From assembly GCA_949541125.1 (NCBI GenBank), contig CATISV010000050.1, positions 1-42,356 of the forward strand: a stretch of DNA of 42,356 bases, given 5' to 3'. Position numbers and translations under genes: made by a program. This stretch comes from Flavobacterium sp. SCGC AAA160-P02 (GTDB lineage Bacteria > Bacteroidota > Bacteroidia > Flavobacteriales > Flavobacteriaceae). The notes below the pieces were generated by a model that had not been told where the DNA came from, did not search any database, and saw only the letters and a program-made list of their open reading frames with translations. This document shows, piece by piece, positions 1 to 8,796 of this stretch; within the stretch, counting starts at the first letter, position 1; each line of letters starts with the position of its first letter.

Positions 1-387
1 ATCGTCATAATATTTTTTGTGACTATTTTCTTTACTTAAAAAAGGGATATAACCAGCTTCTTTTGAAAATAATGAGTGAAATTTTTCAATGGAGATTAAT
101 AAGGAAATTAAAATAGTTTTAGGACGTATTTCTAAATTAATAGGTAAGTCTCTTTGTGGGTTGTACAATATAATGGAACGTTTGTCTAATACGTCAAAAG
201 AATAATTTACATTGTTGAATAAAAATTTTGAATTTCCTTTAACACAAAAATGAATTTGAATAAAGGTGCAATCTATATTTCTATCAAAATGAAGTGTTTC
301 AATGCTTTCATTTTGAAACTCAAGAATATGGAAACCATTTTCTAACTTAACTTCTTCAAATGAACTTCCAGCGACATTTTTTAACAT
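1..387 (-). CDS. AraC-family transcriptional regulator, N-terminal part (truncated by window edge)
   Basis: The reverse strand is open from an ATG at 385-387 to the window edge (129 codons, no stop). It is missing from the ORF track only because it runs off the end. The visible protein begins MLKNVAGSSFEEVKLENGFH and reads as a ligand-sensing beta-rich N-terminal domain. The helix-turn-helix that would prove the family lies outside the window. The assignment rests on resemblance to the AraC/XylS-type regulators I recall divergently placed from hemA in flavobacteria. It is transcribed away from hemA across a 206-base shared promoter region, so it may control itself and the hem operon; that is inference. 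Another small cupin-like regulator remains possible. Confidence 0.6.
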   Translation of the reverse strand, partial: MLKNVAGSSFEEVKLENGFHILEFQNESIETLHFDRNIDCTFIQIHFCVKGNSKFLFNNVNYSFDVLDKRSIILYNPQRDLPINLEIRPKTILISLLISIEKFHSLFSKEAGYIPFLSKENSHKKYYDD

Positions 388-463
388 GACAAACTATTTT
401 TTTTAAATGCTCTTTATTTAGAATGATTCTACTTAAAAAGAAGTGTAAATGTTGATTTTACTA

Positions 464-471
464 CAAAAATA
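464..471 (-). promoter_or_regulatory. Candidate -7 element for the AraC-type gene
   Basis: On the minus strand this reads TATTTTTG, an exact match to the Bacteroidota -7 consensus TAnnTTTG. It lies about 76 bases upstream of the regulator's ATG. I saw no clear -33 TTTG at the usual spacing. Confidence 0.4.
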
Positions 472-566
472 CAACATTATGTATGTTTTTAAAATAAAAA
501 GCACATAAAAAACATAGAACGATATAAAAAGTACTTTGAGCGACATTTTTATCTAAAAGAACTTTT

Positions 567-574
567 TAATTTTG
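567..574 (+). promoter_or_regulatory. Candidate -7 element for the hem operon
   Basis: The sequence TAATTTTG matches the Bacteroidota -7 consensus TAnnTTTG. It ends about 19 bases before the hemA ATG, giving a short leader. The nearest upstream TTTG (535-538) is spaced further away than usual (28 bases), so the -33 element is uncertain. It shares the intergenic region with the divergent regulator. Confidence 0.45.
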
Positions 575-593
575 AATATCTTTTTAAAATTTA

Positions 594-1835
594 ATGAGAT
601 TAGATATCCAACAAAGAAATCTATATAACATAGGAGTCAGTTATAAAAAAGCTGATGTGAAAACTAGAGGTAAATATAGTTTATCTAAAGAGAATCAGAT
701 GAATCTTCTAAAAGAGGCCAAGGAAATTGGCCTTGATGGAGTGTTTGTTCTTTCTACATGTAACAGAACCGAAATTACTGGTTTTTCAGACCATCCATAT
801 TCACTTATAAGATTGTTGTGTAAATTTTCAAAAGGAACTATTGAAGAATTTGAAAAAATTTCAAATGTTTATGAGGGGAAAGATGCAGTTAATCAATTGT
901 TTAGAATTGGAACGGGTCTTGAAAGTCAGATACTAGGAGATTATGAGATTGTAAGTCAATTAAAATTAGCATTTAAGTTAGCTAAGAAATTTCAGACAAT
1001 CAATGCCGGATTAGAGAGATTAATTAATTTGGTTTTTCAAGCCAGCAAAAAAATAAAAAACACAACTAATTTAAGTTCAGGAAGAACTTCAGTTTCTTAT
1101 GCAGCTGTTGAGTATATCATTCAAAACATCGCCGATTATAACTCAAAAAATATTTTGATATTTGGTTTAGGGAAGATGGGAAAACATACTTGTAAAAATC
1201 TAGCACTACACACCAAAAACAATTCTGTTTGTCTAATTAATAGGACTGAAGAAAAGGCCATTTCTTTCGTAGAAGAATATCAATCAATTAGAAATTCTAA
1301 AATAGAAGACTTAACAAGAGAAATTTCAAAAGCAGATGTTCTAATTGTTTCTACAGGTTCAGATACCCCAACAATTACAAAAAAACATATTGCACATGAT
1401 AAAGAATTATTGATTTTAGATTTATCTATGCCTGAAAATGTTGAAAAATCTGTAATTGAATATGACAATGTGACCTTAGTAAATGTTGACGAACTGTCCA
1501 ATATTACATTAGAAACACTAGCTACTCGACGTAAAGAAGTTCCCAAAGCAGAAGAAATTATTGAATTTTATAAAGAAGAATTTAATGAGTGGTTAAATCA
1601 TAGAAAACTGGTTCCAGCGATTAATGCTTTAAAAGAATCTTTAGAATCAATTCAGAAAGATGAAATTAATTTTCATAAAAAGAAAATTAAAAATTTTGAT
1701 GAAACTCAAGCAGAAATTCTTACCAATAGATTTATACAAAAAATAACAACTAGGTTTGCAAAACAATTAAAAGAAGGAGAGATATCATTAAATGACAGTA
1801 TTCAAGTGATGTCGAAAGTTTTTGGTAAATCCTAA
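594..1835 (+). CDS. hemA: Glutamyl-tRNA reductase
   Basis: HemA catalyses the NADPH-dependent reduction of glutamyl-tRNA(Glu) to glutamate-1-semialdehyde, the committed step of C5-pathway tetrapyrrole synthesis in the cytoplasm. The 413-residue length is normal. The catalytic motif STCNRTE places the nucleophilic Cys at residue 56. The substrate-domain signature GLESQILGDYEI spans about 109-119. A Rossmann glycine motif GLGKMG sits at 191-196, and a helical dimerisation region forms the C-terminus. The ATG start gives the expected N-terminal strand (NLYNIGVSYKKADV). It is the first gene of the hem operon, with the hemC-hemD fusion starting 9 bases after its stop. Because this is the entry enzyme, promoter control here would set flux through the whole pathway (inference). 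Confidence 0.97.
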   Translation: MRLDIQQRNLYNIGVSYKKADVKTRGKYSLSKENQMNLLKEAKEIGLDGVFVLSTCNRTEITGFSDHPYSLIRLLCKFSKGTIEEFEKISNVYEGKDAVNQLFRIGTGLESQILGDYEIVSQLKLAFKLAKKFQTINAGLERLINLVFQASKKIKNTTNLSSGRTSVSYAAVEYIIQNIADYNSKNILIFGLGKMGKHTCKNLALHTKNNSVCLINRTEEKAISFVEEYQSIRNSKIEDLTREISKADVLIVSTGSDTPTITKKHIAHDKELLILDLSMPENVEKSVIEYDNVTLVNVDELSNITLETLATRRKEVPKAEEIIEFYKEEFNEWLNHRKLVPAINALKESLESIQKDEINFHKKKIKNFDETQAEILTNRFIQKITTRFAKQLKEGEISLNDSIQVMSKVFGKS

Positions 1836-1844
1836 GAATTCCAT

Positions 1845-3434
1845 ATGCATAAGGTTATTAGAATAGGTACTCGTACTAGTGAATTAGCACTATGGCAAGC
1901 CAATAAAGTTCAGAGAATGTTGAACGAATTGGAATACAAAACAGAAATCATTGCTGTAAAATCTACTGGAGATGTTGTTCTTGATAAACCTATATACGAA
2001 ATAGGGATTACAGGTGTTTTTACTAGAAATCTTGATATTGCTCTGTTAAATAATGAAATTGATATAGCGGTGCATTCTATGAAAGACGTTCCAACGGTAT
2101 TACCTGAAGGAATTATTCAGGCTGCGGTTCTAAAACGAGCAAACTTCAATGATATTCTTGTTTTAAAGGATAATGAAGAGTTTTTTGCTCAGAAAGAAGC
2201 AATTATTGCCACAGGAAGTATACGAAGAAAAGCGATGTGGTTAGATAGATATCCAACGCATACAGTAGTAGACTTAAGGGGAAATGTAAATACGCGTTTA
2301 CAAAAGTTAAAAGAAAACGAATGGAATGGAGCTGTATTTGCAGCAGCAGGATTAGAACGTATTGGAAAACGGCCAAAAGGAGCTGTGAACCTTTCTTGGA
2401 TGACACCAGCTCCAGCTCAAGGGGCCATTATGATTGCTTCTTTAGATGGAGATGATTATATCACAGATGCTTGTGAACAATTAAATCATTATGAAACGGA
2501 AGTTTGTGTAAAGATTGAACGCGAATTTTTAAATCGTTTAGAAGGAGGGTGTACAGCTCCAATAGGAGCTTTGGCTTTTATTGATGAACGAACAGAAGAG
2601 ATCAATTTCAAAGGAGTATTATTAAGTAGAGACGGTAAAAAGAAAATTCAAGTCACTAAAACAGTCCCAGTGAAACGCCATCGATATCTGGCAAAAGATT
2701 GTGCAGATTATATCATCAACAGAGGTGGAAAAGAAATTATGATTACTGATCAGGGAACAGTCAAAGAAAAGAAATTTTTTGTGTACTCTACAAAATCATT
2801 ATCAATAGGTCAAACGAAATTATTTCACGAAGATATTGCTTCAGAAAGTTCAGATTTTATCAAAATAAGACCCAACCGAATTGCTCCCAAAGTGGTGAAA
2901 GAAGAAATTAAAAATGTCATCATTACCAGTAAAAATGGGGTAGATGCTATCTTAAAGAGTTTTACAAAAGATCAGTTAAACTTCAAGAATATTTTTTGTG
3001 TAGGAAGAAGAACAAAGAAATTAATTGAACAAAATATAGGGCCTGTAAATTATTCAGAAAAGAATGCTACAAAACTAGCGGAATATCTATCCAAAGAAAT
3101 CAAAGGACAAGAAACTACTTATTTCTGCAGTAACTTACGTCTAGACACCTTACCAAATATATTGACTAAAAATGGAATTACAGTAAATGAAATAGAGGCA
3201 TACAAAACAATGCACAGCCCTGCTTCTGTTGATGAAAAAGTTGGAGGAGTTTTATTCTACAGTCCCTCTACAATAAAAAGTTACCTACAGATAAACACGA
3301 CTGATAAAGTCGCTTTCTGTATTGGGGAATCAACTGAAAAAGAAGCAAGAAAGTATTTTGATCAAGTAGAAGTAGCAAAAGTCCCAACAGTAGAAAGTGT
3401 TATTGAATTAGTAAATCTTCATTATGTACAATAG
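1845..3434 (+). CDS. hemC: Hydroxymethylbilane synthase / uroporphyrinogen-III synthase fusion
   Basis: This 529-residue protein is much longer than a stand-alone HemC (about 300 residues). Residues 1 to about 300 are porphobilinogen deaminase: [13 protein letters not shown] near the N-terminus, HSMKDVPT at 77-84 with the catalytic Asp81, [14 protein letters not shown], and GGCTAPIG with Cys236 as the attachment point of the dipyrromethane cofactor. Residues from about 310 to the end read as HemD (VIITSKNG, a CVGRRT stretch, [24 protein letters not shown]). One polypeptide would therefore make linear hydroxymethylbilane and close it to uroporphyrinogen III. The HemD half is assigned by motif and position and is less conserved, as usual for that family. 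No separate hemD is present in this operon. The end overlaps the hemB start by 11 bases, suggesting coupled translation. Confidence 0.93.
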   Translation: MHKVIRIGTRTSELALWQANKVQRMLNELEYKTEIIAVKSTGDVVLDKPIYEIGITGVFTRNLDIALLNNEIDIAVHSMKDVPTVLPEGIIQAAVLKRANFNDILVLKDNEEFFAQKEAIIATGSIRRKAMWLDRYPTHTVVDLRGNVNTRLQKLKENEWNGAVFAAAGLERIGKRPKGAVNLSWMTPAPAQGAIMIASLDGDDYITDACEQLNHYETEVCVKIEREFLNRLEGGCTAPIGALAFIDERTEEINFKGVLLSRDGKKKIQVTKTVPVKRHRYLAKDCADYIINRGGKEIMITDQGTVKEKKFFVYSTKSLSIGQTKLFHEDIASESSDFIKIRPNRIAPKVVKEEIKNVIITSKNGVDAILKSFTKDQLNFKNIFCVGRRTKKLIEQNIGPVNYSEKNATKLAEYLSKEIKGQETTYFCSNLRLDTLPNILTKNGITVNEIEAYKTMHSPASVDEKVGGVLFYSPSTIKSYLQINTTDKVAFCIGESTEKEARKYFDQVEVAKVPTVESVIELVNLHYVQ

Positions 3435-4395
3435 AACAAGAAGACTCAGAAAATCATTAGGAATCAGGCGATTGGTTCAAGAAACAAAGTTGTCCACGGA
3501 CGATTTTATTTTTCCTCTATTTATTGAAGAAGGTGAAAATATAGAATCAGAAATTCCATCAATGCCAGGTATTAAACGTTATTCATTAGATACCATATCT
3601 AAAGAATTGGATGAGCTCATAAAATTGAATATTCATGCTGTTTTATTATTTGGAATTCCTTCTGAAAAAGATGATGAAGGAACGGAAACTTGGAATGATA
3701 AAGGAATCATTCAGCAGGCAATTCGATTTATCAAAAAAAACTATCCTACATTGTATGTAATTTCAGATGTATGTTTTTGCGAATATACTTCTCATGGACA
3801 TTGCGGTATCATTCACAAGAATGACGTGGATAATGATGCAACATTGGCTAATATTGCAAAGCAAGTGATATCTCATGCTAGAGCAGGAGTAGATATGGTA
3901 GCCCCTTCAGGAATGATGGACGGAACCATTCAAGTGATTCGTAAAGCTCTTGATAACCAAGGGTTTGTGAGTTTACCAATTATGGCATATTCTGTAAAAT
4001 ACGCGTCAGCATTTTATGGGCCATTCAGAGATGCAGCAGATTCTACACCAACTTTTGGTGATAGAGAAACCTATCAAATGAATCCTGCAAATAGAGATGA
4101 GGGGTTGCGTGAAGCAAAGATAGACGATAGCGAAGGAGCAGATATTTTAATGGTAAAACCAGCACTTTCATATTTAGATATCATTCGTGATTTAAGAAAT
4201 AATTTTGATAAACCAATTGCTTGTTATAACGTAAGTGGAGAATATGCAATGGTAAAAGCTGCCGCTAAGAAAGGTTGGATTGATGGAGAAAAAGTAATGT
4301 TGGAAAGCTTGCTTTCGATGAAAAGAGCAGGAGCAGACATCATCATCACTTATTTTGCAAAAGAAGTTGCCTATATTTTAAACAAACAAAGTTGA
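3424..4395 (+). CDS. hemB: Porphobilinogen synthase (delta-aminolevulinic acid dehydratase)
   Basis: HemB condenses two 5-aminolevulinate molecules to porphobilinogen. The length (323 residues) is standard. The metal-binding signature [14 protein letters not shown] carries three cysteines (117, 119, 127), so this is the zinc-dependent type rather than the Asp-rich magnesium type. The two Schiff-base lysines are visible as Lys192 in MAYSVKYAS and Lys245 in [10 protein letters not shown]. The long conserved block [20 protein letters not shown] is intact. Its ATG lies inside the end of the hemC-hemD fusion (11-base overlap), and its TGA overlaps the hemL ATG, so it is embedded in a translationally coupled operon. 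Confidence 0.98.
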   Translation: MYNRTRRLRKSLGIRRLVQETKLSTDDFIFPLFIEEGENIESEIPSMPGIKRYSLDTISKELDELIKLNIHAVLLFGIPSEKDDEGTETWNDKGIIQQAIRFIKKNYPTLYVISDVCFCEYTSHGHCGIIHKNDVDNDATLANIAKQVISHARAGVDMVAPSGMMDGTIQVIRKALDNQGFVSLPIMAYSVKYASAFYGPFRDAADSTPTFGDRETYQMNPANRDEGLREAKIDDSEGADILMVKPALSYLDIIRDLRNNFDKPIACYNVSGEYAMVKAAAKKGWIDGEKVMLESLLSMKRAGADIIITYFAKEVAYILNKQS

Positions 4396-5699
4396 TGGAA
4401 TTCAAAAAATCCAAGAAATTATTTGAAAAAGGACTGGTTAATTTGGTTGGAGCTGTAAATTCTCCTGTAAGAGCATTTTCATCTGTAGGAGGAAACCCGT
4501 TGTTTATCAAAAAAGCAAGAGGTTCCCAAATTATTGATGTAGATGGAAACAAGTATGTTGATTTAGTATTATCATACGGCCCTATGATTTTAGGACATCG
4601 TCATAACAAAGTTCAAAAAGCCGTCAACAAAGCCTTAAAAAAAGGCTATTCGTTTGGTGCCTCAACAGAAAATGAAATAGCGCTAGCAAAAATTGTTTGT
4701 GATGCTTTTCCAGGAATGGATAAAGTTCGTTTTGTGAATTCAGGAACAGAAGCTGTTTTAAGTGGAATTCGTTTAGCAAGAGCTTTTACAGGTAGAGATA
4801 AAATTATCAAATTTTCGGGTTGTTATCATGGTCATCAAGATGCCTTATTAGTTGCTGCAGGTTCTGGATTAGCAACATTGAGTTTACCTAGCAGTAAAGG
4901 AGTTCCTGAAGGAGCAGTCAAGAATACTTTAATTGCAACCTACAATGATTTGGATAGTGTGAAAAAGCATTTTGAGAAGCATGATGACATTGCAGGTGTA
5001 ATCATCGAACCGATTGGAGGAAATATGGGGGTTGTTGTTCCGCAAGGAAATTTCTTAAAAGATTTAAAAGAGTTTATTCATTCTAAAGGTGCTTTACTAA
5101 TTGCCGATGAGGTGATGACAGGATTTCGTTCAAAATTTGGAGGTGCTCAAGAACTCTTGGGAGTTGAAGCAGATATTACTTGTTTGGGCAAGGTAATTGG
5201 AGGAGGTTTCCCTGTGGGTGCTTATGGTGCAAGAAATGAAATTATGGAAAATGTAGCCCCTTTGGGTGGAATGTATCAAGCTGGAACTTTGAGTGGGAAT
5301 CCAATTGCAATGGTTGGGGGAATTTCTACTTTGAAGGAGTTAAAGAGGCAAAATCCATATTCAGAGTTTGAAAAGATAGGTGAAAAAATAGAAAACATTT
5401 TGTTAAAAGCAGCAAAGAAATACGAGATTGATCTTACGGTCAACAGATTTGGTTCTATGATGAATCCTTTTTTTACCAAACTAAAGGTGACCAATTTTGA
5501 GCAAGCTCAAACTACGGATACTGATATGTTTGCTACCTTTTTCTGGGAAATGATTAAAAATGGAGTGTTTTTACCGCCTTCACAATTTGAGGCTTGGTTT
5601 TTATCATCGGCAATCTCTAAAGAAGACATAGCTACCATAGAAAAAGCGGTAGAAAAATCATTTTTTGAAATACAAAAAAATCATGAGAGAACTTCCTAA
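4395..5699 (+). CDS. hemL: Glutamate-1-semialdehyde 2,1-aminomutase
   Basis: HemL is a PLP enzyme that converts the HemA product, glutamate-1-semialdehyde, to 5-aminolevulinate. Visible motifs: NSPVRAF near the N-terminus, NSGTEAVLSGIRLARAFTGR (about 115-134), GCYHGHQDAL, the PLP-Asp motif IADEVMTGFR, and the Schiff-base lysine at 266 in LGKVIGGGFPVGAYG. The ORF track starts at 4392 on a TTG. I prefer the ATG at 4395, which forms a TGATG overlap with the hemB stop, the classic arrangement for coupled re-initiation, and gives 434 residues. After this gene the compact operon is interrupted by about 300 bases before hemE. Confidence 0.97.
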   Translation: MEFKKSKKLFEKGLVNLVGAVNSPVRAFSSVGGNPLFIKKARGSQIIDVDGNKYVDLVLSYGPMILGHRHNKVQKAVNKALKKGYSFGASTENEIALAKIVCDAFPGMDKVRFVNSGTEAVLSGIRLARAFTGRDKIIKFSGCYHGHQDALLVAAGSGLATLSLPSSKGVPEGAVKNTLIATYNDLDSVKKHFEKHDDIAGVIIEPIGGNMGVVVPQGNFLKDLKEFIHSKGALLIADEVMTGFRSKFGGAQELLGVEADITCLGKVIGGGFPVGAYGARNEIMENVAPLGGMYQAGTLSGNPIAMVGGISTLKELKRQNPYSEFEKIGEKIENILLKAAKKYEIDLTVNRFGSMMNPFFTKLKVTNFEQAQTTDTDMFATFFWEMIKNGVFLPPSQFEAWFLSSAISKEDIATIEKAVEKSFFEIQKNHERTS

Positions 5700-6003
5700 T
5701 ACAAACAATTTACTTGAGTTCTTTTGCGGAAATTATATTCATGGAATTATAAAAAGTCACCGTATTATAAAAAATTAAAAAGATTTGAAATTGCTCGTAT
5801 CCTTGAAATTATAAGAAATAAGAGATGATTTATGATAGAGATAGATGAAATTTATATTGAAATAAATTGTACGAGAATCAATTACCATACTATTGCTAGC
5901 TCCTAAAGATATGGTAACTATCGTCATCACTTAACCGAACCAAATTGTGAATAAAAGAGAAAAAAGAGAGATTGTTTTTACAAATACAGATAAATAATGC
6001 AAT
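5700..6003 (+). other. Unexplained intergenic stretch inside the hem operon
   Basis: This 304-base gap separates hemL from hemE, while the other hem gene junctions here are 31 bases or less. I find no recognisable gene. The only open frames are tiny: one of 31 codons from an ATG at 5683 overlapping the hemL end, and one of about 24 codons further in. It contains an imperfect-context inverted repeat (5882-5917) but no T-rich terminator and no exact TAnnTTTG box. It could be an attenuator or internal regulatory leader for hemE, or remains of a lost gene. Confidence 0.5.
5882..5917. repeat. Inverted repeat between hemL and hemE
   Basis: TTACCATA at 5882-5889 is the exact reverse complement of TATGGTAA at 5910-5917, with a 20-base loop that itself contains the palindrome GCTAGC. 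No run of T follows, so it is not an obvious intrinsic terminator. It may be a spaced operator or a processing hairpin, or chance in AT-rich DNA. Confidence 0.35.
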
Positions 6004-7029
6004 ATGATAAAGAATGATTTATTTTTAAGAGCTCTAAAAGGTGAAATTGTCCATAGACCTCCTGTATGGATGATGCGTCAAGCTGGACGATATTTGCCCG
6101 AATTTATGAAAATCAAAGGGAAATATGATTTCTTTACCCGTTGTAGAACACCAGAATTAGCCTCTGAAATTACAGTTCAACCCATTCGAAGATTTGGAAT
6201 GGATGCAGCTATTTTATTTTCAGATATTTTAGTAATTCCACAAGCGATGAATGTTGAGGTAGAAATGAAACCAGATTTTGGACCCTATCTACCGAATCCT
6301 ATTAGAGATCAAAAAGCGGTCGATAATGTAATAATCCCCGATGTGTACGAAGATTTGGGCTATGTGATGGAAGCCATTAAAGCAACCAAGGAAAAATTAA
6401 ATGATGAAGTTCCGTTGATTGGATTTGCGGGTTCTCCTTGGACAATTTTATGTTATATGGTACAGGGACAAGGGTCAAAAAATTTTGATAAAGCAAAAGG
6501 TTTTTGTTTTAGTAATCCTATAGCAGCGCATCAATTATTACAAAAAATTACGGATACAACCGTTGCTTACTTAAAAGCAAAAATTACCGCTGGAGTTGAT
6601 GTTGTCCAGATTTTTGATTCCTGGGGAGGTATGTTATCACCCTCAGACTATCAAGAATATTCTTGGAAATATATACAACAAATTATTGATGCATTGAAAG
6701 ATAAAGTACCAGTAATTGCATTTGGAAAAGGATGTTGGTTTGCTCTTCATGAAATGTCAAAATCTGGAGCTGCTGCTTTGGGAGTAGATTGGACGTGTTC
6801 AGCCAGAAATGCTCGTTATTTATCAGGAGGAAATATTACATTACAAGGAAATTTTGATCCATCAAGATTATTATCTCCTCCATTAGAAATAAAAAAGAGG
6901 GTGCATCAAATGATCAATGAATTTGGAAAAGACAAATATATAGTGAATTTAGGACACGGTATCTTACCAAATATTCCTGTGGATAATGCCAAAGCATTTA
7001 TTGATGCAGTAAAAGAATACAAGGTATGA
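6004..7029 (+). CDS. hemE: Uroporphyrinogen decarboxylase
   Basis: HemE removes the four acetate carboxyl groups of uroporphyrinogen III to give coproporphyrinogen III. The 341-residue length is standard. The N-terminal signature [17 protein letters not shown] is complete, as is the second signature around [27 protein letters not shown] carries the conserved catalytic Asp (residue 73-74). Further blocks are [24 protein letters not shown] and [12 protein letters not shown]. The ATG start is well supported by alignment of the first signature. It follows the 304-base gap and is followed 34 bases later by the EI24-type gene. Confidence 0.98.
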   Translation: MIKNDLFLRALKGEIVHRPPVWMMRQAGRYLPEFMKIKGKYDFFTRCRTPELASEITVQPIRRFGMDAAILFSDILVIPQAMNVEVEMKPDFGPYLPNPIRDQKAVDNVIIPDVYEDLGYVMEAIKATKEKLNDEVPLIGFAGSPWTILCYMVQGQGSKNFDKAKGFCFSNPIAAHQLLQKITDTTVAYLKAKITAGVDVVQIFDSWGGMLSPSDYQEYSWKYIQQIIDALKDKVPVIAFGKGCWFALHEMSKSGAAALGVDWTCSARNARYLSGGNITLQGNFDPSRLLSPPLEIKKRVHQMINEFGKDKYIVNLGHGILPNIPVDNAKAFIDAVKEYKV

Positions 7030-7063
7030 TAAATTATATCAACAAAACAGTGTTTTACCATTG

Positions 7064-7816
7064 ATGATAAAAGGAATTACAACCGGAATTAAAGCTTATT
7101 TTGAAGCTTACAAAATACTTTCTCGACTTAGATTATGGAAATATTTTGTAATTCCCGTTGTATTATGTGTGATTATTTTTTTTATCATCGGATTCTTATC
7201 CTATTTTTTATCTGGTAATATTGGAAATTATATTGCTAGTTTTTGGTTTGCTAATTTTTGGCCATGGGATCATGGAAAAGATACCATCCATAACATTAGT
7301 AACATGCTGGGTGCTCTGATTGTGATCGTAATAGGTTTTATAGCATTTAAACACCTTGTAATGGCCTTATCTGCTCCCTTTATTGGCCCTATATCCAAAA
7401 TAATTGAAGATGATTTTACAGGAGTAGTCTCAGATAAAGAAAATTCTTCTTTCCTAAAATTATTATTAAGAGGAGTTAGAATAGCTCTGAGAAATTTTGC
7501 AAAAGAATTGTTTTTAACTCTTCCCATACTTTTATTCGGTTTGATCCCTGTAATAGGATTATTTTCTACAGTACTGCTTTTTCTCTTACAGTCTTATTTT
7601 GCTGGTTTTGGTAATATGGATCCTACCCTAGAACGGCATCTTACTTATAAAGAAAGCATTCTTTTTGTTCAGAAAAATAAAGGGCTTGCACTTGGAAATG
7701 GTGTTGTATTTGTTTTATTTTTATTACTTCCTTTTTTGGGAGTACTATTGGTCCTACCATTTTCGGTAACTGCAGCAACGATAGCGACCGTAAAATTAAT
7801 TCATAAGGAGCATTAA
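7064..7816 (+). CDS. EI24/CysZ-like integral membrane protein
   Basis: This 250-residue protein has about four hydrophobic membrane-spanning stretches (around residues 27-50, 78-100, 145-175 and 205-235) and the look of the EI24 domain family, which includes the sulfate permease CysZ. The ORF track begins at a TTG (7061), but the ATG at 7064 directly after it is the better start. It lies between hemE and hemF, and ends one base before the hemF ATG, so it is surely co-transcribed with heme genes. A similar gene between hemE and hemF is something I recall from other flavobacteria. Whether it has a role in heme metabolism or transport is unknown; a sulfate transport role is not supported by the neighbours. 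Confidence 0.75.
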   Translation: MIKGITTGIKAYFEAYKILSRLRLWKYFVIPVVLCVIIFFIIGFLSYFLSGNIGNYIASFWFANFWPWDHGKDTIHNISNMLGALIVIVIGFIAFKHLVMALSAPFIGPISKIIEDDFTGVVSDKENSSFLKLLLRGVRIALRNFAKELFLTLPILLFGLIPVIGLFSTVLLFLLQSYFAGFGNMDPTLERHLTYKESILFVQKNKGLALGNGVVFVLFLLLPFLGVLLVLPFSVTAATIATVKLIHKEH

Positions 7817-7817
7817 A

Positions 7818-8720
7818 ATGAAAGATCAATTTTATCAGTACATAGAAAGCTTACAAAATAATATTACTTCTACACTTGAAGAGATGGATGGTGCTGCAAA
7901 GTTTGAGGAAGATATTTGGCAGCGTGAAGAAGGTGGTGGGGGTATAACTCGTATTATTGAAAATGGAGCGATTTTTGAAAAAGGAGGCGTCAATATTTCA
8001 GCGGTCCATGGAGAATTACCAGAGACCTTGAGAAAACAATTTAGAGTAAAAGAAGCTGATTTTTATGCCTGTGGACTAAGCCTTGTAATTCATCCAAAAA
8101 ATCCTATGATTCCCACAGTTCATGCTAATTGGCGTTATTTTGAAATGTATGATAAAAAGGGAAATTGTGTCACTCGATGGTTTGGTGGTGGTCAAGATTT
8201 AACACCCTACTATTTGTTTGAGGAAGATGCCATTCATTTTCATACCATATGTAAACAATCATGTGACAAATTTGATCTTAATTTTTATCCAAGATTTAAA
8301 AAGTCCTGTGATAATTATTTTTGGAACACACATAGAAATGAAGCTCGTGGTATTGGAGGTTTATTTTTCGATTATTTAAAGGAAACTAAAGAATTTTCTA
8401 TCCAGGATAGATTTGATTTTGTCTCTGAGATAGGGAATCATTTTTTAGAAAGTTATGCGCCTATTGTTAAAAAGAGAAGAGAAATGTCTTACACAAAAGA
8501 ACATAAAGATTGGCAAGAAATAAGAAGAGGACGTTATGTAGAATTTAATTTAGTTCATGACAGAGGAACCTTGTTTGGATTAAAAACCAATGGACGAATT
8601 GAAAGTATTTTAATGAGTTTGCCACCAGTAGTTCAATGGAAATACAATTATCAACTCAAGGAGAATTCAGAAGAAACAAAGCTGGTCGAAATTTTAAAAA
8701 ATCCAAAAGACTGGATCTGA
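7818..8720 (+). CDS. hemF: Oxygen-dependent coproporphyrinogen III oxidase
   Basis: HemF oxidatively decarboxylates two propionates of coproporphyrinogen III to give protoporphyrinogen IX, using O2, in the cytoplasm. The 300-residue length is standard. Signature blocks are all present: EEGGGGITRIIENGAIFEKGGVN, the PTVHANWRYFE strand with conserved His, WFGGGQDLTPYY, HRNEARGIGGLFFDYL, and near the C-terminus EFNLVHDRGTLFGLKTNGRIESILMSLPP. It is the last recognisable gene of the hem operon. The choice of the oxygen-dependent enzyme, rather than radical-SAM HemN, points to an aerobic lifestyle. No terminator is evident in the 76 AT-rich bases that follow. Confidence 0.98.
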   Translation: MKDQFYQYIESLQNNITSTLEEMDGAAKFEEDIWQREEGGGGITRIIENGAIFEKGGVNISAVHGELPETLRKQFRVKEADFYACGLSLVIHPKNPMIPTVHANWRYFEMYDKKGNCVTRWFGGGQDLTPYYLFEEDAIHFHTICKQSCDKFDLNFYPRFKKSCDNYFWNTHRNEARGIGGLFFDYLKETKEFSIQDRFDFVSEIGNHFLESYAPIVKKRREMSYTKEHKDWQEIRRGRYVEFNLVHDRGTLFGLKTNGRIESILMSLPPVVQWKYNYQLKENSEETKLVEILKNPKDWI

Positions 8721-8796
8721 TGTTTTCATTTTCTAATAAAATTTACTTAAATTAAAAAATTAAAAACAAATATGTACTAATAATAATTGATCAGAT

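Noticed and set aside
5683-5778. 31-codon ORF (MRELPNTNNLLEFF) overlapping the hemL end
   Set aside because: No recognisable homology; too short to support as a gene, although its overlap with hemL is suggestive.
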